Source: an uncultured Sphaerochaeta sp. (GTDB lineage Bacteria > Spirochaetota > Spirochaetia > Sphaerochaetales > Sphaerochaetaceae). Taken from it: DNA of 64,000 nt. The DNA lies in contig NZ_OY781063.1 in assembly GCF_963676285.1 (NCBI RefSeq), positions 1,550,001-1,614,000 on the forward strand. The letters run 5' to 3'. Under the pieces are notes generated by a model. That model made no database searches and had not been told where the DNA came from. It saw only the letters and a program-made list of their open reading frames with translations. Below, one piece after another: positions 51,502 to 60,717 of the stretch; positions within the stretch are counted from its first letter, which is position 1, and each line of letters begins with the position of its first letter. A program made the position numbers and the translations under genes.

Positions 51502-52782
51502 CTAATTGAATAGTAATGACGGTAGCCACAGGGAGATTTGTGGGACATAAGTGAGAACCACCAATGCCACCAGGAGGGAGAACAGGTATGGCATGACTGC
51601 CTTGAATACCTTCCCCACCGGAAGCTTCACGATTGGACTGAGCATATACACACTCATGCCAACGGGAGGGGTGATCATTCCAATCATCAGGTTGAATACC
51701 ATTACCAGGCCAAAATGGACAGGATTAACACCACTGGCCATCAGAGGCGGCAACAGAATCGGGGTCAGAATCATAATCGCAGCAGTGGACTCCAGGAACA
51801 TTCCAGCAATAAGGAGAATTACATTGGCAAGAATCAAGAGTACTACCGGATTGTCAGAAATACCAAGCATCAATGCCGATACCTGCTGAGGAAGCTGTTC
51901 TACCGTCAACACCCAGGCAAAGATGGCAGCAGAGGCAACGATAAACAGTACACTTGCCGTTGATTGCAATGTCTCCTTGCATGTCTTGATAAACGATGCA
52001 AAGCTGAGCTCCCTGTATATTGCACTCAATACCAATGCATAGGCGACAGCAATTGCAGCAACTTCAGTCGGACTGAACAGGCCAGAGAGCATCCCACCCA
52101 TCATGATCAATGGCATGAACATGGAAGGCAGGCCCCTCTTTATGATGGTAAGGACCTCTGTTCGTGAATACTTGCTCTCAACTCCCTTGGGATAGTTGTA
52201 CCGCCGAGCAAAGAAGGCCACTTGGACCATCAAGGCAATGGCAATGATCAGTGCAGGCAGAATTCCAGCAATCAGGAGTTGCATGGATGAGGTCTCAGCT
52301 GCAGCACCATAGATGATCAGGGGGATGGATGGAGGGAAGATTGGGCCGATTACTGCAGAGGCAGCGGTAATGGCTGCAGCATGCGGCTTTGGATACTTCT
52401 GTTTCTCCATCGCTTCCAACTCAATATTCCCCAGTCCACCAACATCAGCGAGGGCTGCTCCTGAGATGCCGCTGAAGATCAGGGAAGCTACAATATTTAC
52501 TTGGGCCAAACCACCTTTCAAGCGGCCAACCAACAATTTTGCAAACTCAAACAACCGTTCGGTAATACCCGAACTATTCATCAGTCCTGCTGCCAGGATA
52601 AACAAGGGAACGGCAAGCATGGGGAAAGAGTTGAGACTGGTAACCATTCTTTGAATCAACTGACTGGGAGGAATATTTGCCACAATCAGATACAAGGCAG
52701 AGGGAATTCCCATACTGACGGCAATGGGAAGGCCTGTGGTCAGCAAGACCAGGAACATGAGCACTACCATGGAACCACTCAT
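51502..52782 (-). CDS. dctM: TRAP transporter large permease DctM
   Basis: 426 residues, about 12 membrane helices, with MSGSMVVLMFLVLLTTGLPI, PLFILAAGLMNSSGITERLF, FSGISGAALADVGGLGNIEL and TPPVGMSVYMLSPI. It is the ion-coupled translocation subunit. It overlaps dctQ by 4 bp. Confidence 0.95.
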   Translation of the reverse strand: MSGSMVVLMFLVLLTTGLPIAVSMGIPSALYLIVANIPPSQLIQRMVTSLNSFPMLAVPLFILAAGLMNSSGITERLFEFAKLLVGRLKGGLAQVNIVASLIFSGISGAALADVGGLGNIELEAMEKQKYPKPHAAAITAASAVIGPIFPPSIPLIIYGAAAETSSMQLLIAGILPALIIAIALMVQVAFFARRYNYPKGVESKYSRTEVLTIIKRGLPSMFMPLIMMGGMLSGLFSPTEVAAIAVAYALVLSAIYRELSFASFIKTCKETLQSTASVLFIVASAAIFAWVLTVEQLPQQVSALMLGISDNPVVLLILANVILLIAGMFLESTAAIMILTPILLPPLMASGVNPVHFGLVMVFNLMIGMITPPVGMSVYMLSPIVKLPVGKVFKAVMPYLFSLLVALVVLTYVPQISLWLPSLLFN

Positions 52783-53255
52783 TGGACTACCTCCCTCTTA
52801 CGAAGCGTCATGATGGCACCAGCGAGGGAAAAGATGCACATGGCAAGCACTCCCAGTGTGATGGGGATGTAAAACACCACATTCGGCATTGCGAGAGCCG
52901 GAGTTCGTACATTCCAATTGAATTCCATGATTGTCACGATGGCATTAAGCACATACAGACCAAAGACCATAACCAGAAGCTGGGTAATGGCTGAAAACCA
53001 ACGCTTCACGTTTTCCGGCAGGTATAATACCACGATATCAACAATGATTTGTTGGTTTTTCCAGGTCAACACCGGTATCATCAGGAACACCAACGAGACC
53101 AAGGAAAACCGAGCAAGCTCTTCCAACTGTATCGACCCTGAATTGAATATATTTCTCATGACAATCTGAATAAGCACTGAAAGGAACAGCATCAACAAGA
53201 AGAGGATGCCGAGCAGCTCATACAGACCAGCCATCTTTTTCAAGAACCTTTGCAT
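52779..53255 (-). CDS. dctQ: TRAP transporter small permease DctQ
   Basis: 158 residues with four membrane helices (LFLLMLFLSVLIQIVMRNIF, FSLVSLVFLMIPVLTWKNQQ and two more). I place the start at 53255, 8 nt after AAGGA, rather than at 53282. It follows dctP after a hairpin. Confidence 0.88.
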   Translation of the reverse strand: MQRFLKKMAGLYELLGILFLLMLFLSVLIQIVMRNIFNSGSIQLEELARFSLVSLVFLMIPVLTWKNQQIIVDIVVLYLPENVKRWFSAITQLLVMVFGLYVLNAIVTIMEFNWNVRTPALAMPNVVFYIPITLGVLAMCIFSLAGAIMTLRKREVVQ

Positions 53256-53284
53256 AGGAGTATTCCTTGTATTAGAAGACATGT

Positions 53285-53313
53285 GTGGAAGCAGGAGATC
53301 ATCCTGCCTCCAC
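53285..53313 (-). other. Hairpin between dctP and dctQ of the second TRAP system
   Basis: An imperfect 12-bp stem (GTGGAaGCAGGA / TCCTGCcTCCAC) with a 5-nt loop and no T-run. It probably stabilises the upstream dctP mRNA. Confidence 0.55.
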
Positions 53314-53327
53314 CACTGAAACCACTA

Positions 53328-54350
53328 CTACTTGATTGCGTGGATCATCTCGTAGTACTTGCCCCAAGCTTCACCAAAGCGTTCATCAACGACTTTGCTG
53401 ACGGAAGAACGGAACTCATCAACTTTCAGGCCATCAGCTGCTGTGATGATGGTCATACCCTTGTCTTTGAGCGTCTGCACGTCCTTGGCCTCATTCTCCT
53501 GTACGTAGTTGGACGCCCAATCACGTGTTTCACGAGCAACTTCCCTGAAGATCTGCTTATGATCGTCACTTAGTGACTGCCATACCTTCTCGTTGATTAC
53601 CACAGGTTCACTACCCATGATATGGTCGGTCATCATGGCATACTTCTGTACTTCATAGATGTTGCTGGTTACCAGGGTACTTACTGGGTTCTCCTGTCCA
53701 TCGGCGACACCGGTGGAGAGGGCAACGGGAACTTCTGACCAATCGATGGGAACTGCTACCGCACCCATACCTTCCACTGCTGCAAGATAGATGGGGGAAG
53801 GAATGGCCCGAATCTTCTTTCCAGCCAAGTCAGCTGGGGAGTAGACAGGGAAGTTTGCAGTCAACTCACGGGTACCGAAGTAGAAGGAGTAGAGAATCCT
53901 GACGTTTCTGGTATCGATCAACTTCTGGTTCAACTCCATGAGTGCCGGACTGGTCTCAGGATCAGTTGCCTTGAGCAGGTGGTCAACATCCCGATAGAGG
54001 TATGGGGTGTCAAACAAACCCAGGTCATTAAGCAACGGCTGCAATCCGCCATAGGTATTGTGGTGTAGCGCAATAGAACCCATGGAAACAGCTTCCGCCA
54101 TCTCACTGATGGATCCCAGCTGACTTGCCGGATACACTTCAATCTTGATGGCCCCACCGGTCTTCTCTGCTACCTTATCGGCAAAGTAGGTCGCCTGCAG
54201 CCCATTCGGGCTGGAAGCCGGATTCATGTGAGCATACCGCAATACCAATGGTTTCTCTGCAGTTGGACCACTCTTTTCTGCTTGCCCCTGTGCAAACAGA
54301 GCCGTTGCCAGCAAGGTGACTAGCACCAGTACAACAATCTTCTTTTTCAT
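53328..54350 (-). CDS. dctP: TRAP transporter substrate-binding protein DctP
   Basis: 340 residues with a signal peptide ending ATALFAQG. DctP motifs are LVLRYAHMNPASSPNGLQAT, IKIEVYPASQLGSISEMAEA, GKKIRAIPSPIYLAAVEGMG (carboxylate-binding Arg) and PIDWSEVPVALSTGVADGQE. The ligand should be an acid. As the receptor of an operon with transketolase and transaldolase genes, it most likely binds a sugar acid or other polyhydroxy acid. Confidence 0.94.
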   Translation of the reverse strand: MKKKIVVLVLVTLLATALFAQGQAEKSGPTAEKPLVLRYAHMNPASSPNGLQATYFADKVAEKTGGAIKIEVYPASQLGSISEMAEAVSMGSIALHHNTYGGLQPLLNDLGLFDTPYLYRDVDHLLKATDPETSPALMELNQKLIDTRNVRILYSFYFGTRELTANFPVYSPADLAGKKIRAIPSPIYLAAVEGMGAVAVPIDWSEVPVALSTGVADGQENPVSTLVTSNIYEVQKYAMMTDHIMGSEPVVINEKVWQSLSDDHKQIFREVARETRDWASNYVQENEAKDVQTLKDKGMTIITAADGLKVDEFRSSVSKVVDERFGEAWGKYYEMIHAIK

Positions 54351-54396
54351 GTGTTTCTATCTCCTTTTGTTTCTATCCTCAGGTAATCCTGTGGAA

Positions 54397-55347
54397 TTAT
54401 GCCTTTGTATGTTTGATGGCTTTCTTGGCTCCCGCGATAATATCCTCCACAGACATACCGTAGGCATCAAGCAGCTCATCAGGGAAGCCGGACTCACCAT
54501 ACACATCCTGCAATCCTAGCCGTACCAAGTAGGCAGGGTTTCCCTCAGCAATCACCTCTGCAATTGCACTACCGAGACCATTGATGATGGTATGATCCTC
54601 GATCGTTACTGCACAACCTGTTTTTCCAAGAATTGCTGCAATTCCTGCTCGATCTAATGGCTTGATGGTTGCAACCTCCACAACCTTCACACCGACCCGC
54701 TGTTCTTTCAGCTGTCTTGCAGCCTCTATTACGCGATTAGTAACAAATCCATGGCAGAATAACGCCACATCATTTCCTTCATCAACAATGGTGCGTACCT
54801 TACCCAAGGGAAACGGTGTTCCATCGGGGAAGACTTTCTCTTCTCGACCACTGCCGATTCGTATATATACCGGTCCATCGATATCAGCACTTGCAAGCAT
54901 CGCTTGATAGACCTGGTTTCCGTCTGCAGGACAGAGAATGGTGAAATTGGGCATCGTCCTGAGAATTCCCACATCCTCAATGAACTGGTGGGAGACCCCT
55001 TCCCTGTTTCCTCCATGCAAGCCACCGTTGGCACCAACAAAGCGGACTTTCAGTGCAGGATAGGAGACAAATGTCCGCATCTGTTCACAAGCTCTCATCG
55101 TCAAGAACCCTGCGTAGGTACAGATGTAGGGCAAGAGGCCACTGGAAGCAAGACCACTGGAAACACCAACCCCGTTCTGCTCGGATATTCCAAGTTCAAT
55201 GACACGATCAGGATAGGCTTCCAAGAACGGTTCACCCTTGACCACTTTCAAAGAGTCAGTGGAAACAAATACAATATCATCACGCTCTTTTGCCAAATGC
55301 ATCAGTGCGTCTCTAAATCCAATTCTCGTGCTGTCAACACTACTCAT
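54397..55347 (-). CDS. Transketolase, C-terminal subunit
   Basis: 316 residues containing the pyrimidine-binding and C-terminal domains of transketolase: DIVFVSTDSLKVVKG, RVIELGISEQNGVGVSSGLA (with the catalytic Glu of ISEQN), GGLHGGNREGVSHQFIEDVG and VTIEDHTIINGLGSAIAEVI. Split transketolases of this size work as a heterotetramer with the adjacent N-terminal subunit. ATGA overlap with that gene. Confidence 0.93.
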   Translation of the reverse strand: MSSVDSTRIGFRDALMHLAKERDDIVFVSTDSLKVVKGEPFLEAYPDRVIELGISEQNGVGVSSGLASSGLLPYICTYAGFLTMRACEQMRTFVSYPALKVRFVGANGGLHGGNREGVSHQFIEDVGILRTMPNFTILCPADGNQVYQAMLASADIDGPVYIRIGSGREEKVFPDGTPFPLGKVRTIVDEGNDVALFCHGFVTNRVIEAARQLKEQRVGVKVVEVATIKPLDRAGIAAILGKTGCAVTIEDHTIINGLGSAIAEVIAEGNPAYLVRLGLQDVYGESGFPDELLDAYGMSVEDIIAGAKKAIKHTKA

Positions 55348-56162
55348 AGCACTCCTCCCAGTTCCTTCATGGCAATACGGTATTCTTCATCGGTATAGAC
55401 CCGTTTATGCCAGGAGTTTTCTCCCACCATGAAGGAAACACCGTTTCCCTTGACGGTCTTGCAGATGATTGCCGATGGTCTCTCTGTTTCTGCTTTGGCG
55501 TTCTCGACTGCTTGTAAGATCTGGGAAATATCATGCCCGTCAATGCTCTGGGTATGCCAGCCAAAGGCTTTCCACTTATCCTCAATAGGATAGGGACCCG
55601 ACACTTCACCGACTGTCCCTCCACTCTGGTAGTTGTTGTTGTCTATGAATACCGTCAGGTTTGCTACCTTCTGATGGCTTGCAGCCATTGCTGCTTCCCA
55701 GAGCATTCCTTCCCCAAGCTCACCATCCCCGGTGATCACATACACCCTATTAGTTTGCTTCTGGATTCGAGCGGCTAAGGCCATGCCCAGTCCAATGGAA
55801 ACTCCGTTTCCGAGCGAACCTGTGGTTGCATCAAGACCCTTGGTCTTTGGTGCATAGGGATGTCCCTGCAACTTGGAATGTAGGTATCGCAGGGTATACA
55901 GGTCGTCTACCGGGAAATAACCCCGCCTGGCGAGGGCAGCATACAATACAGGACAAGCGTGTCCCTTGGAGAGTACAAAGCGATCACGATCGCTCTTATC
56001 AGGGTTGGATGGGTCAATATTCATCACCTCAAAATAGAGGGCGGTAATAATATCTGCAACTGAAAAACTCGGACTGGGATGGCCATCCTTTGTACGGTAA
56101 ACCATCTCAACGACATCTCTCCTAAGCTGCAAAGACATCGCATGCAAAGCTTCAAGATCCAT
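55344..56162 (-). CDS. Transketolase, N-terminal subunit
   Basis: 272 residues containing the TPP-binding domain: HPSPSFSVADIITALYFEVM, KGHACPVLYAALARRGYFP, GSLGNGVSIGLGMALAARIQ and the metal/TPP motif ITGDGELGEGMLWEAAMAAS with NNNYQSGGTVGEV. It transfers a two-carbon unit between a ketose and an aldose. It is 12 bp after the racemase-like gene. Confidence 0.93.
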   Translation of the reverse strand: MDLEALHAMSLQLRRDVVEMVYRTKDGHPSPSFSVADIITALYFEVMNIDPSNPDKSDRDRFVLSKGHACPVLYAALARRGYFPVDDLYTLRYLHSKLQGHPYAPKTKGLDATTGSLGNGVSIGLGMALAARIQKQTNRVYVITGDGELGEGMLWEAAMAASHQKVANLTVFIDNNNYQSGGTVGEVSGPYPIEDKWKAFGWHTQSIDGHDISQILQAVENAKAETERPSAIICKTVKGNGVSFMVGENSWHKRVYTDEEYRIAMKELGGVL

Positions 56163-56174
56163 GGGTTCCTCCTT

Positions 56175-56831
56175 CTACAACAGTCCCTTGATCTGCTCAA
56201 CACCCAGGCGAGGACTGCTGAGCACCGTCTTGCCGGTAAGCTCGGCAAGCGGCTTTTCCATTCTTGCCATCGAACCCTGGGCAAGAAGAATCACATCACA
56301 GGAATCAGCTACCCGTTTTGCCGTCTCTGCAATCAGCCGGTCATGGGTTTCTGCATCCCCAGCAGTAATGGCTGGGAAAGCTCCCTCGGCCAAGGCACTG
56401 ATGGTCCTGATTGATTTCCTTGCCTCATCTGCACACCTCTGAAGCAATCGGATGGTTGGATCCAAGGTGGTTGGAAGGGTGGCCAGGACGGCGATTGAAT
56501 CAGTGAGCTCTATCGCCCGGCGGGCCATCGGCTCATCAATTCTAATGATTGGGATGGGGAAAAATTCTCGAGCTCCATATACGGCATCACCGATTGAGGA
56601 GCAGGTGTTGAGGATCAGCTCAGCACCCGAGGCACAAGCAATCTCATAGTAACCATAGAGCCGTCTCTTCACAGCCTTGGTCATTCCCCCGGCCTCGATG
56701 ATGTCAGCAATCATGCTGTCATCGAGTATGTTCATCACCTTGTAGTCACCAAGGGTCTCTTTCATCAGATCCGACAGTGGTTTTACCAAGGCAGCTCCAG
56801 TATAGATTGCGGCAATCGTGTGTTCAGCCAT
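56175..56831 (-). CDS. Asp/Glu/hydantoin racemase superfamily protein lacking the second cysteine
   Basis: 218 residues. The fold pattern is that of the Asp/Glu racemase superfamily: IAAIYTGAALVKPLSDLMKE at the N-terminus and the first active-site Cys in ELILNTCSSIGDAVYGAREF near residue 80. In the second half the expected GC(T/A) motif is replaced by LLAQGSMARMEKPL, so the second catalytic Cys is missing. A two-base racemase mechanism is therefore unlikely; an isomerase or decarboxylase role is possible. It is the first gene of the operon, with GGGAGGAG before the ATG at 56831. Confidence 0.8.
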   Translation of the reverse strand: MAEHTIAAIYTGAALVKPLSDLMKETLGDYKVMNILDDSMIADIIEAGGMTKAVKRRLYGYYEIACASGAELILNTCSSIGDAVYGAREFFPIPIIRIDEPMARRAIELTDSIAVLATLPTTLDPTIRLLQRCADEARKSIRTISALAEGAFPAITAGDAETHDRLIAETAKRVADSCDVILLAQGSMARMEKPLAELTGKTVLSSPRLGVEQIKGLL

Positions 56832-56856
56832 GAATACTCCTCCCAATTCCTATAAC

Positions 56857-56905
56857 ATCATACATCATACATATGAAGAATGCGGCACATTTTTCAATCT
56901 GTCAA
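56857..56905 (-). promoter_or_regulatory. Promoter and tandem operator of the TRAP-transketolase operon
   Basis: On the minus strand a consensus -35 TTGACA (56900-56905), a 17-bp spacer and a weak -10 CATTCT (56877-56882). Directly downstream, at 56857-56870 on the plus strand, are two tandem ATCATAC repeats in the transcription start region, where a repressor would block initiation. The motif recurs before the GntR gene. Confidence 0.6.
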
Positions 56906-56941
56906 GGAAAAATTTGGGGACCCACATCTGAGGTTAAAAAA

Positions 56942-56966
56942 CAGGACCCCTAAAAAAGGAGTCCTG
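56942..56966 (-). terminator. Terminator of the aldo/keto reductase gene
   Basis: An imperfect 9-bp stem (CAGGACTCC / GGGGTCCTG on the minus strand) with a T-rich loop, followed by six T. It separates this gene from the promoter of the TRAP-transketolase operon. Confidence 0.85.
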
Positions 56967-56990
56967 AACAAAACCTATTACCAATATCGA

Positions 56991-57974
56991 CTAATAAGGA
57001 CCACGAATGTGTTGTGCCACCTTGTCCTGATAGAACTTCTCCAATTTCTTATGCAACTCAGCTGAGAGAGGAGGAAGATCAGAAATTGCGGCATTGTCCA
57101 GCACCTGTGATGGCCGGCTGGCACCAGGAATTACCACAGAGACAGCATCAAAGTCGAGAATCCAGCGTAGTGCCATTTGAGCAAGGGTCATTCCCTCTGG
57201 TTTCATTGTCTTGAGCTCTTCAGCCAGTTCAACGCCCTTCTCAAAAGGAACACCTGCAAAGGTCTCTCCAACATTGAAGGAAGCTCCATCGCGATTGAAG
57301 TTACGGTGGTCACTCTCATCAAAGGTGGTGGTTTTCGTCATCTTTCCCGAGAGCAGCCCACTTGCCAAAGGAACACGGGCAATGATGGAAACCTCTTTTT
57401 CCTTGGCCTTACCGAAGAGGTCGGTGATTAGTTTCTGTCGGAACATATTGAAGATAACCTGCAGAGAGGCAATTCCCTCCTCTTTCAGACAGATCAATCC
57501 CTCTTCCACGGACTCAACACTTGCGCCAAAGTCGGCAATCTTTCCCTGCTTTTTCAGCTCTCTCAAGACATCAAAGACAGCCCCATCGGCCAGGACATCC
57601 TGGGGTATACAGTGCAACTGGATCAAATCCAAGCGTTCAACGCCCAAACGGGAGAGTGATGCATCGGTGTGGCGTATCATTGCCTCAGGGGTGAAATTCC
57701 CAGGCCAACCAGGATTTCCTCCACGTCCCAATTTGGTAGCAACAAAGAAGGAGTCCCGTTGGGATGTAAGAAATTTTCCAATGAACTTCTCGCTCCTCCC
57801 GTCTCCATACACATCAGCGGTATCAAAAAAGGTAATACCTGCATCAGAGGCGGTCTGGAGGATTTTCATGGCAGTCTCATCCTCAACGGTACCCCATGAT
57901 CCACCGATCTGCCAGGTTCCCAATCCAACCTCGGAAACCATGGTCTTATTTGTACCAAACGGTCTTTTCTTCAT
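56991..57974 (-). CDS. Aldo/keto reductase
   Basis: 327 residues. The AKR tetrad is visible: Asp and Tyr in ITFFDTADVYGDGRSEKF, Lys in FFVATKLGRGG and His in LDLIQLHCIP. The C-terminus has the NADPH-binding VVIPGASRPSQVLDNAAI. It reduces aldehydes or ketones such as methylglyoxal or sugars. TGGAGG precedes the ATG. It stands alone, ended by its own terminator. Confidence 0.93.
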   Translation of the reverse strand: MKKRPFGTNKTMVSEVGLGTWQIGGSWGTVEDETAMKILQTASDAGITFFDTADVYGDGRSEKFIGKFLTSQRDSFFVATKLGRGGNPGWPGNFTPEAMIRHTDASLSRLGVERLDLIQLHCIPQDVLADGAVFDVLRELKKQGKIADFGASVESVEEGLICLKEEGIASLQVIFNMFRQKLITDLFGKAKEKEVSIIARVPLASGLLSGKMTKTTTFDESDHRNFNRDGASFNVGETFAGVPFEKGVELAEELKTMKPEGMTLAQMALRWILDFDAVSVVIPGASRPSQVLDNAAISDLPPLSAELHKKLEKFYQDKVAQHIRGPY

Positions 57975-58048
57975 ACTTGATCCTCCATTTTTTGTGTATC
58001 TCTCTTCATTTTAGGAAGCTCCCATACAAAAAGCAAGGATTTCCTGCC

Positions 58049-58738
58049 TTAGAGCTGAGAAAGGAATGCATCCCATAAAGTATCTTGCGGGGGATCGGCA
58101 ACAATGGTTATCTCTTCCTTGCGTACCGGGTGAACAAAGGAGATGGACCTCGCATGGAGACAAATTCCCCCATCGGGATTGGAACGCGGGAAACCATACT
58201 TGAGGTCCCCCTTGATATGCAAGCCAATTGCTGCAAGCTGCGCCCTGATCTGGTGATGTCTACCGGTATGCAGCAATACCTCAAGGAGAAAGTAGGTTTT
58301 ACTTGCAGCGATAAGACGGTAATCCATCTTCGCAAGCTTCCCTTTCTGTCTCTCTACAGGAAGCGCAACACTCTTGTTCGCTTTTGTATCGCGGATGATG
58401 TAGTGAAGCAAGGTACCCTCTGTATCATTGGGAACCTTATCCACAATCGCCCAGTAGGTCTTCTTCACGGTATTGCCCTTGAAGAGCTCATTCATCCTGA
58501 CCAAGGCTTTTTCGGTCTTGGCAAAAATCACCAAACCGCTGGTTGGCCGATCCAAGCGATGGGGTATGCCCAGGTAGACATTCCCCTTCTTTTCATAGGT
58601 TACCTTCAGGTATTCCTTGACAAGATCAGCAAGTGTTTTATCTCCGGTCTTGTCTCCTTGTACCAACTCACCACCACGCTTGTTCACCACGATCAAATGG
58701 TTGTCCTCGTACAGGATCCGACCTTCAAGTTGTTCCAT
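58049..58738 (-). CDS. RluA family pseudouridine synthase
   Basis: 229 residues. The motif PHRLDRPTSGLVIFAKT carries the catalytic Asp63. HTGRHHQIRAQLAAIGLHIK and the final CLHARSISFVHP match the RluA/RluC/RluD catalytic domain; the S4 domain is absent, as in RluA/TruC-like enzymes. It modifies rRNA or tRNA uridines. Its start codon overlaps the parC stop codon by one base (TAATG). Confidence 0.92.
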   Translation of the reverse strand: MEQLEGRILYEDNHLIVVNKRGGELVQGDKTGDKTLADLVKEYLKVTYEKKGNVYLGIPHRLDRPTSGLVIFAKTEKALVRMNELFKGNTVKKTYWAIVDKVPNDTEGTLLHYIIRDTKANKSVALPVERQKGKLAKMDYRLIAASKTYFLLEVLLHTGRHHQIRAQLAAIGLHIKGDLKYGFPRSNPDGGICLHARSISFVHPVRKEEITIVADPPQDTLWDAFLSQL

Positions 58739-60717
58739 TATTCCCTCTCCATCTCATCATCGAAGAGCGACGGTTCTCGTTGGTCTTCGTGTACCACTTC
58801 TTTTACTGCCCTGAGCCGTATGGAAGCCACTTCCTTTACAGCCAAGCGAACCCCGTTTGCCTTTACCCCTTTAGGTTTGTAATCGGAAAAGTAGAATTTC
58901 TCCTCCAAAATCCTGAGTCCTGGTTTCTTCTTATAGGTAAGATTCATCTCAGCATTTTCGAAAGTGGACAGTTTGACTATCTTGAAGTTCCCTTCCGGTA
59001 CCAGAGGGTAGAGCTTTTTCAATTGGTAGCTTGTAATCTGGCACCGTTTGATGAAGAGGTACTTGTAGGTTTTCTCCTGGTAAATGACTGTAAAGACAAT
59101 CTTGGCAAGCTCATCTTTGTCAGCGAGCCCACAATAGAGCATCCCTTTCCCGACAAATTCCTTCTCGGGTGCGTCAATCACCTGATAATTACCATCCTTA
59201 CGAATTACCAGGATTCGGTCAAAGGGACTGACCTCGAATAGGGTATTTCCTTTCTTTACATCATAGCCAAGGTACCCGGCTGCAGCATCATAGCGGAGAG
59301 GCAGATTACGCTCAGCAACCTCTTTCACATCGACCATATCAAACTTCTTGATCGTACTCTTGCGCTTATGCTCCTCATCGGACATGAGCTCTTTCAACTC
59401 TGCAATGAACGAGAGTGCATAGCCAGTAAGGTCTGCAAGCTTCTTCTCAATATCTGTAAGCTGATCGTTGATCGACTCAATCTCCTGATGGTTCTTCTCG
59501 ATGTCAAACAAACTGATGCGTCGGATGGGGATCTTGAGCAGACGTTCAACATCCTCACCATCAAGCGGGCGGAGCAGTTCTTCAGTAAATGGCTTGAACC
59601 CACTGACAACCGCTTTGTTCACATCCTCAGCACTCTTTTTCTGTTCAATACGCTTATAGATCCGCTCTTCAATGAAGATTCTTTCCAGCGTTCTGTAGTG
59701 GAGCTTGTCCAACAAATGACCCTTCTCCAGCTTCAACTCTGCTTCAAGGACATCAACCAAGTGATGAGCATGGAAATCCAGTATCTCATGCACCCCCATG
59801 ATGGTCGGGGTATTATCCCTGATCACAAGTGGATTGACGGAGAGCTTCGTCTCACATGCCGTATAGGCATACAAGGCATCCACAATTTCTTTTGAATAGG
59901 TGTTTCGGGCAAGGCTGATCTCGATGTTCACCTTCTCGGCGGTATAGTCAGTAATGGAGCTGATCTTCAGCTTCCCCTTCTTGGCGGCATCTTCGACCGA
60001 GCGGATCATCATCTCACTGGTGGTCCCATAGGGGAGTTCCTCAATGATTATTCGTTTTGGATCCTTCGTGTTCAGTTTTGCCCTGATGGAGACTGAACCC
60101 CGTCCATCGTTATAGTCATCAACATCAACGATGCCCCCTCCAGGGAAATCAGGGTAGAGTTCGTATGACTCTCCCCGCAATGAGGCAGCCATTCCGTCAA
60201 ACACCTCAATCGGGTTATGGGGAAGAATATAGGTACTCATACCTACAGCAATACCACTAACCCCTTGTATGAGGACCACAGGAATCTTGGCAGGGAATGC
60301 TATAGGTTCCTTGTTCCTACCATCATAGGACTCCACAAACTCGGTAAGCTCAGGATTATACAACACCTTCTTGGCAAACGGGAGAAGACGACATTCGATG
60401 TAACGTGCCGCAGCAGCCCTGTCCCCGGTCAAGATATTTCCGTAGTTCCCCTGTCGCTCAATGAACAAATCACAGTTGGCAAGGTTTACCAAGGCTTCGT
60501 AGATGGAAGAATCCCCATGCGGGTGATAGCGCATCGCCCACCCTACTACGTTTGCCACCTTGTGAAATTTGCCGTCATCCATCTCAAACAGCGTATGGAT
60601 GATTCTCCTCTGTACAGGTTTGAATCCATCCACAAGATCGGGTATTGCCCGCTCCTTGATGACATAGCTTGCGTATTCCAGGAAGTTCTCTTTGAAAATT
60701 GCGTGTGCCTGGGTCAT
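58738..60717 (-). CDS. parC: DNA topoisomerase IV subunit A (GyrA/ParC type)
   Basis: 659 residues, shorter than typical GyrA. The N-terminal DNA-cleavage domain has YASYVIKERAIPDLVDGFKP, the quinolone region HPHGDSSIYEALVNLA and the active Tyr106 in AAARYIECRLLPFAK. The C-terminal beta-propeller region is short and lacks a GyrA box, so decatenation (Topo IV) is more likely than supercoiling. It shares one base with the parE stop region. Confidence 0.9.
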   Translation of the reverse strand: MTQAHAIFKENFLEYASYVIKERAIPDLVDGFKPVQRRIIHTLFEMDDGKFHKVANVVGWAMRYHPHGDSSIYEALVNLANCDLFIERQGNYGNILTGDRAAAARYIECRLLPFAKKVLYNPELTEFVESYDGRNKEPIAFPAKIPVVLIQGVSGIAVGMSTYILPHNPIEVFDGMAASLRGESYELYPDFPGGGIVDVDDYNDGRGSVSIRAKLNTKDPKRIIIEELPYGTTSEMMIRSVEDAAKKGKLKISSITDYTAEKVNIEISLARNTYSKEIVDALYAYTACETKLSVNPLVIRDNTPTIMGVHEILDFHAHHLVDVLEAELKLEKGHLLDKLHYRTLERIFIEERIYKRIEQKKSAEDVNKAVVSGFKPFTEELLRPLDGEDVERLLKIPIRRISLFDIEKNHQEIESINDQLTDIEKKLADLTGYALSFIAELKELMSDEEHKRKSTIKKFDMVDVKEVAERNLPLRYDAAAGYLGYDVKKGNTLFEVSPFDRILVIRKDGNYQVIDAPEKEFVGKGMLYCGLADKDELAKIVFTVIYQEKTYKYLFIKRCQITSYQLKKLYPLVPEGNFKIVKLSTFENAEMNLTYKKKPGLRILEEKFYFSDYKPKGVKANGVRLAVKEVASIRLRAVKEVVHEDQREPSLFDDEMERE

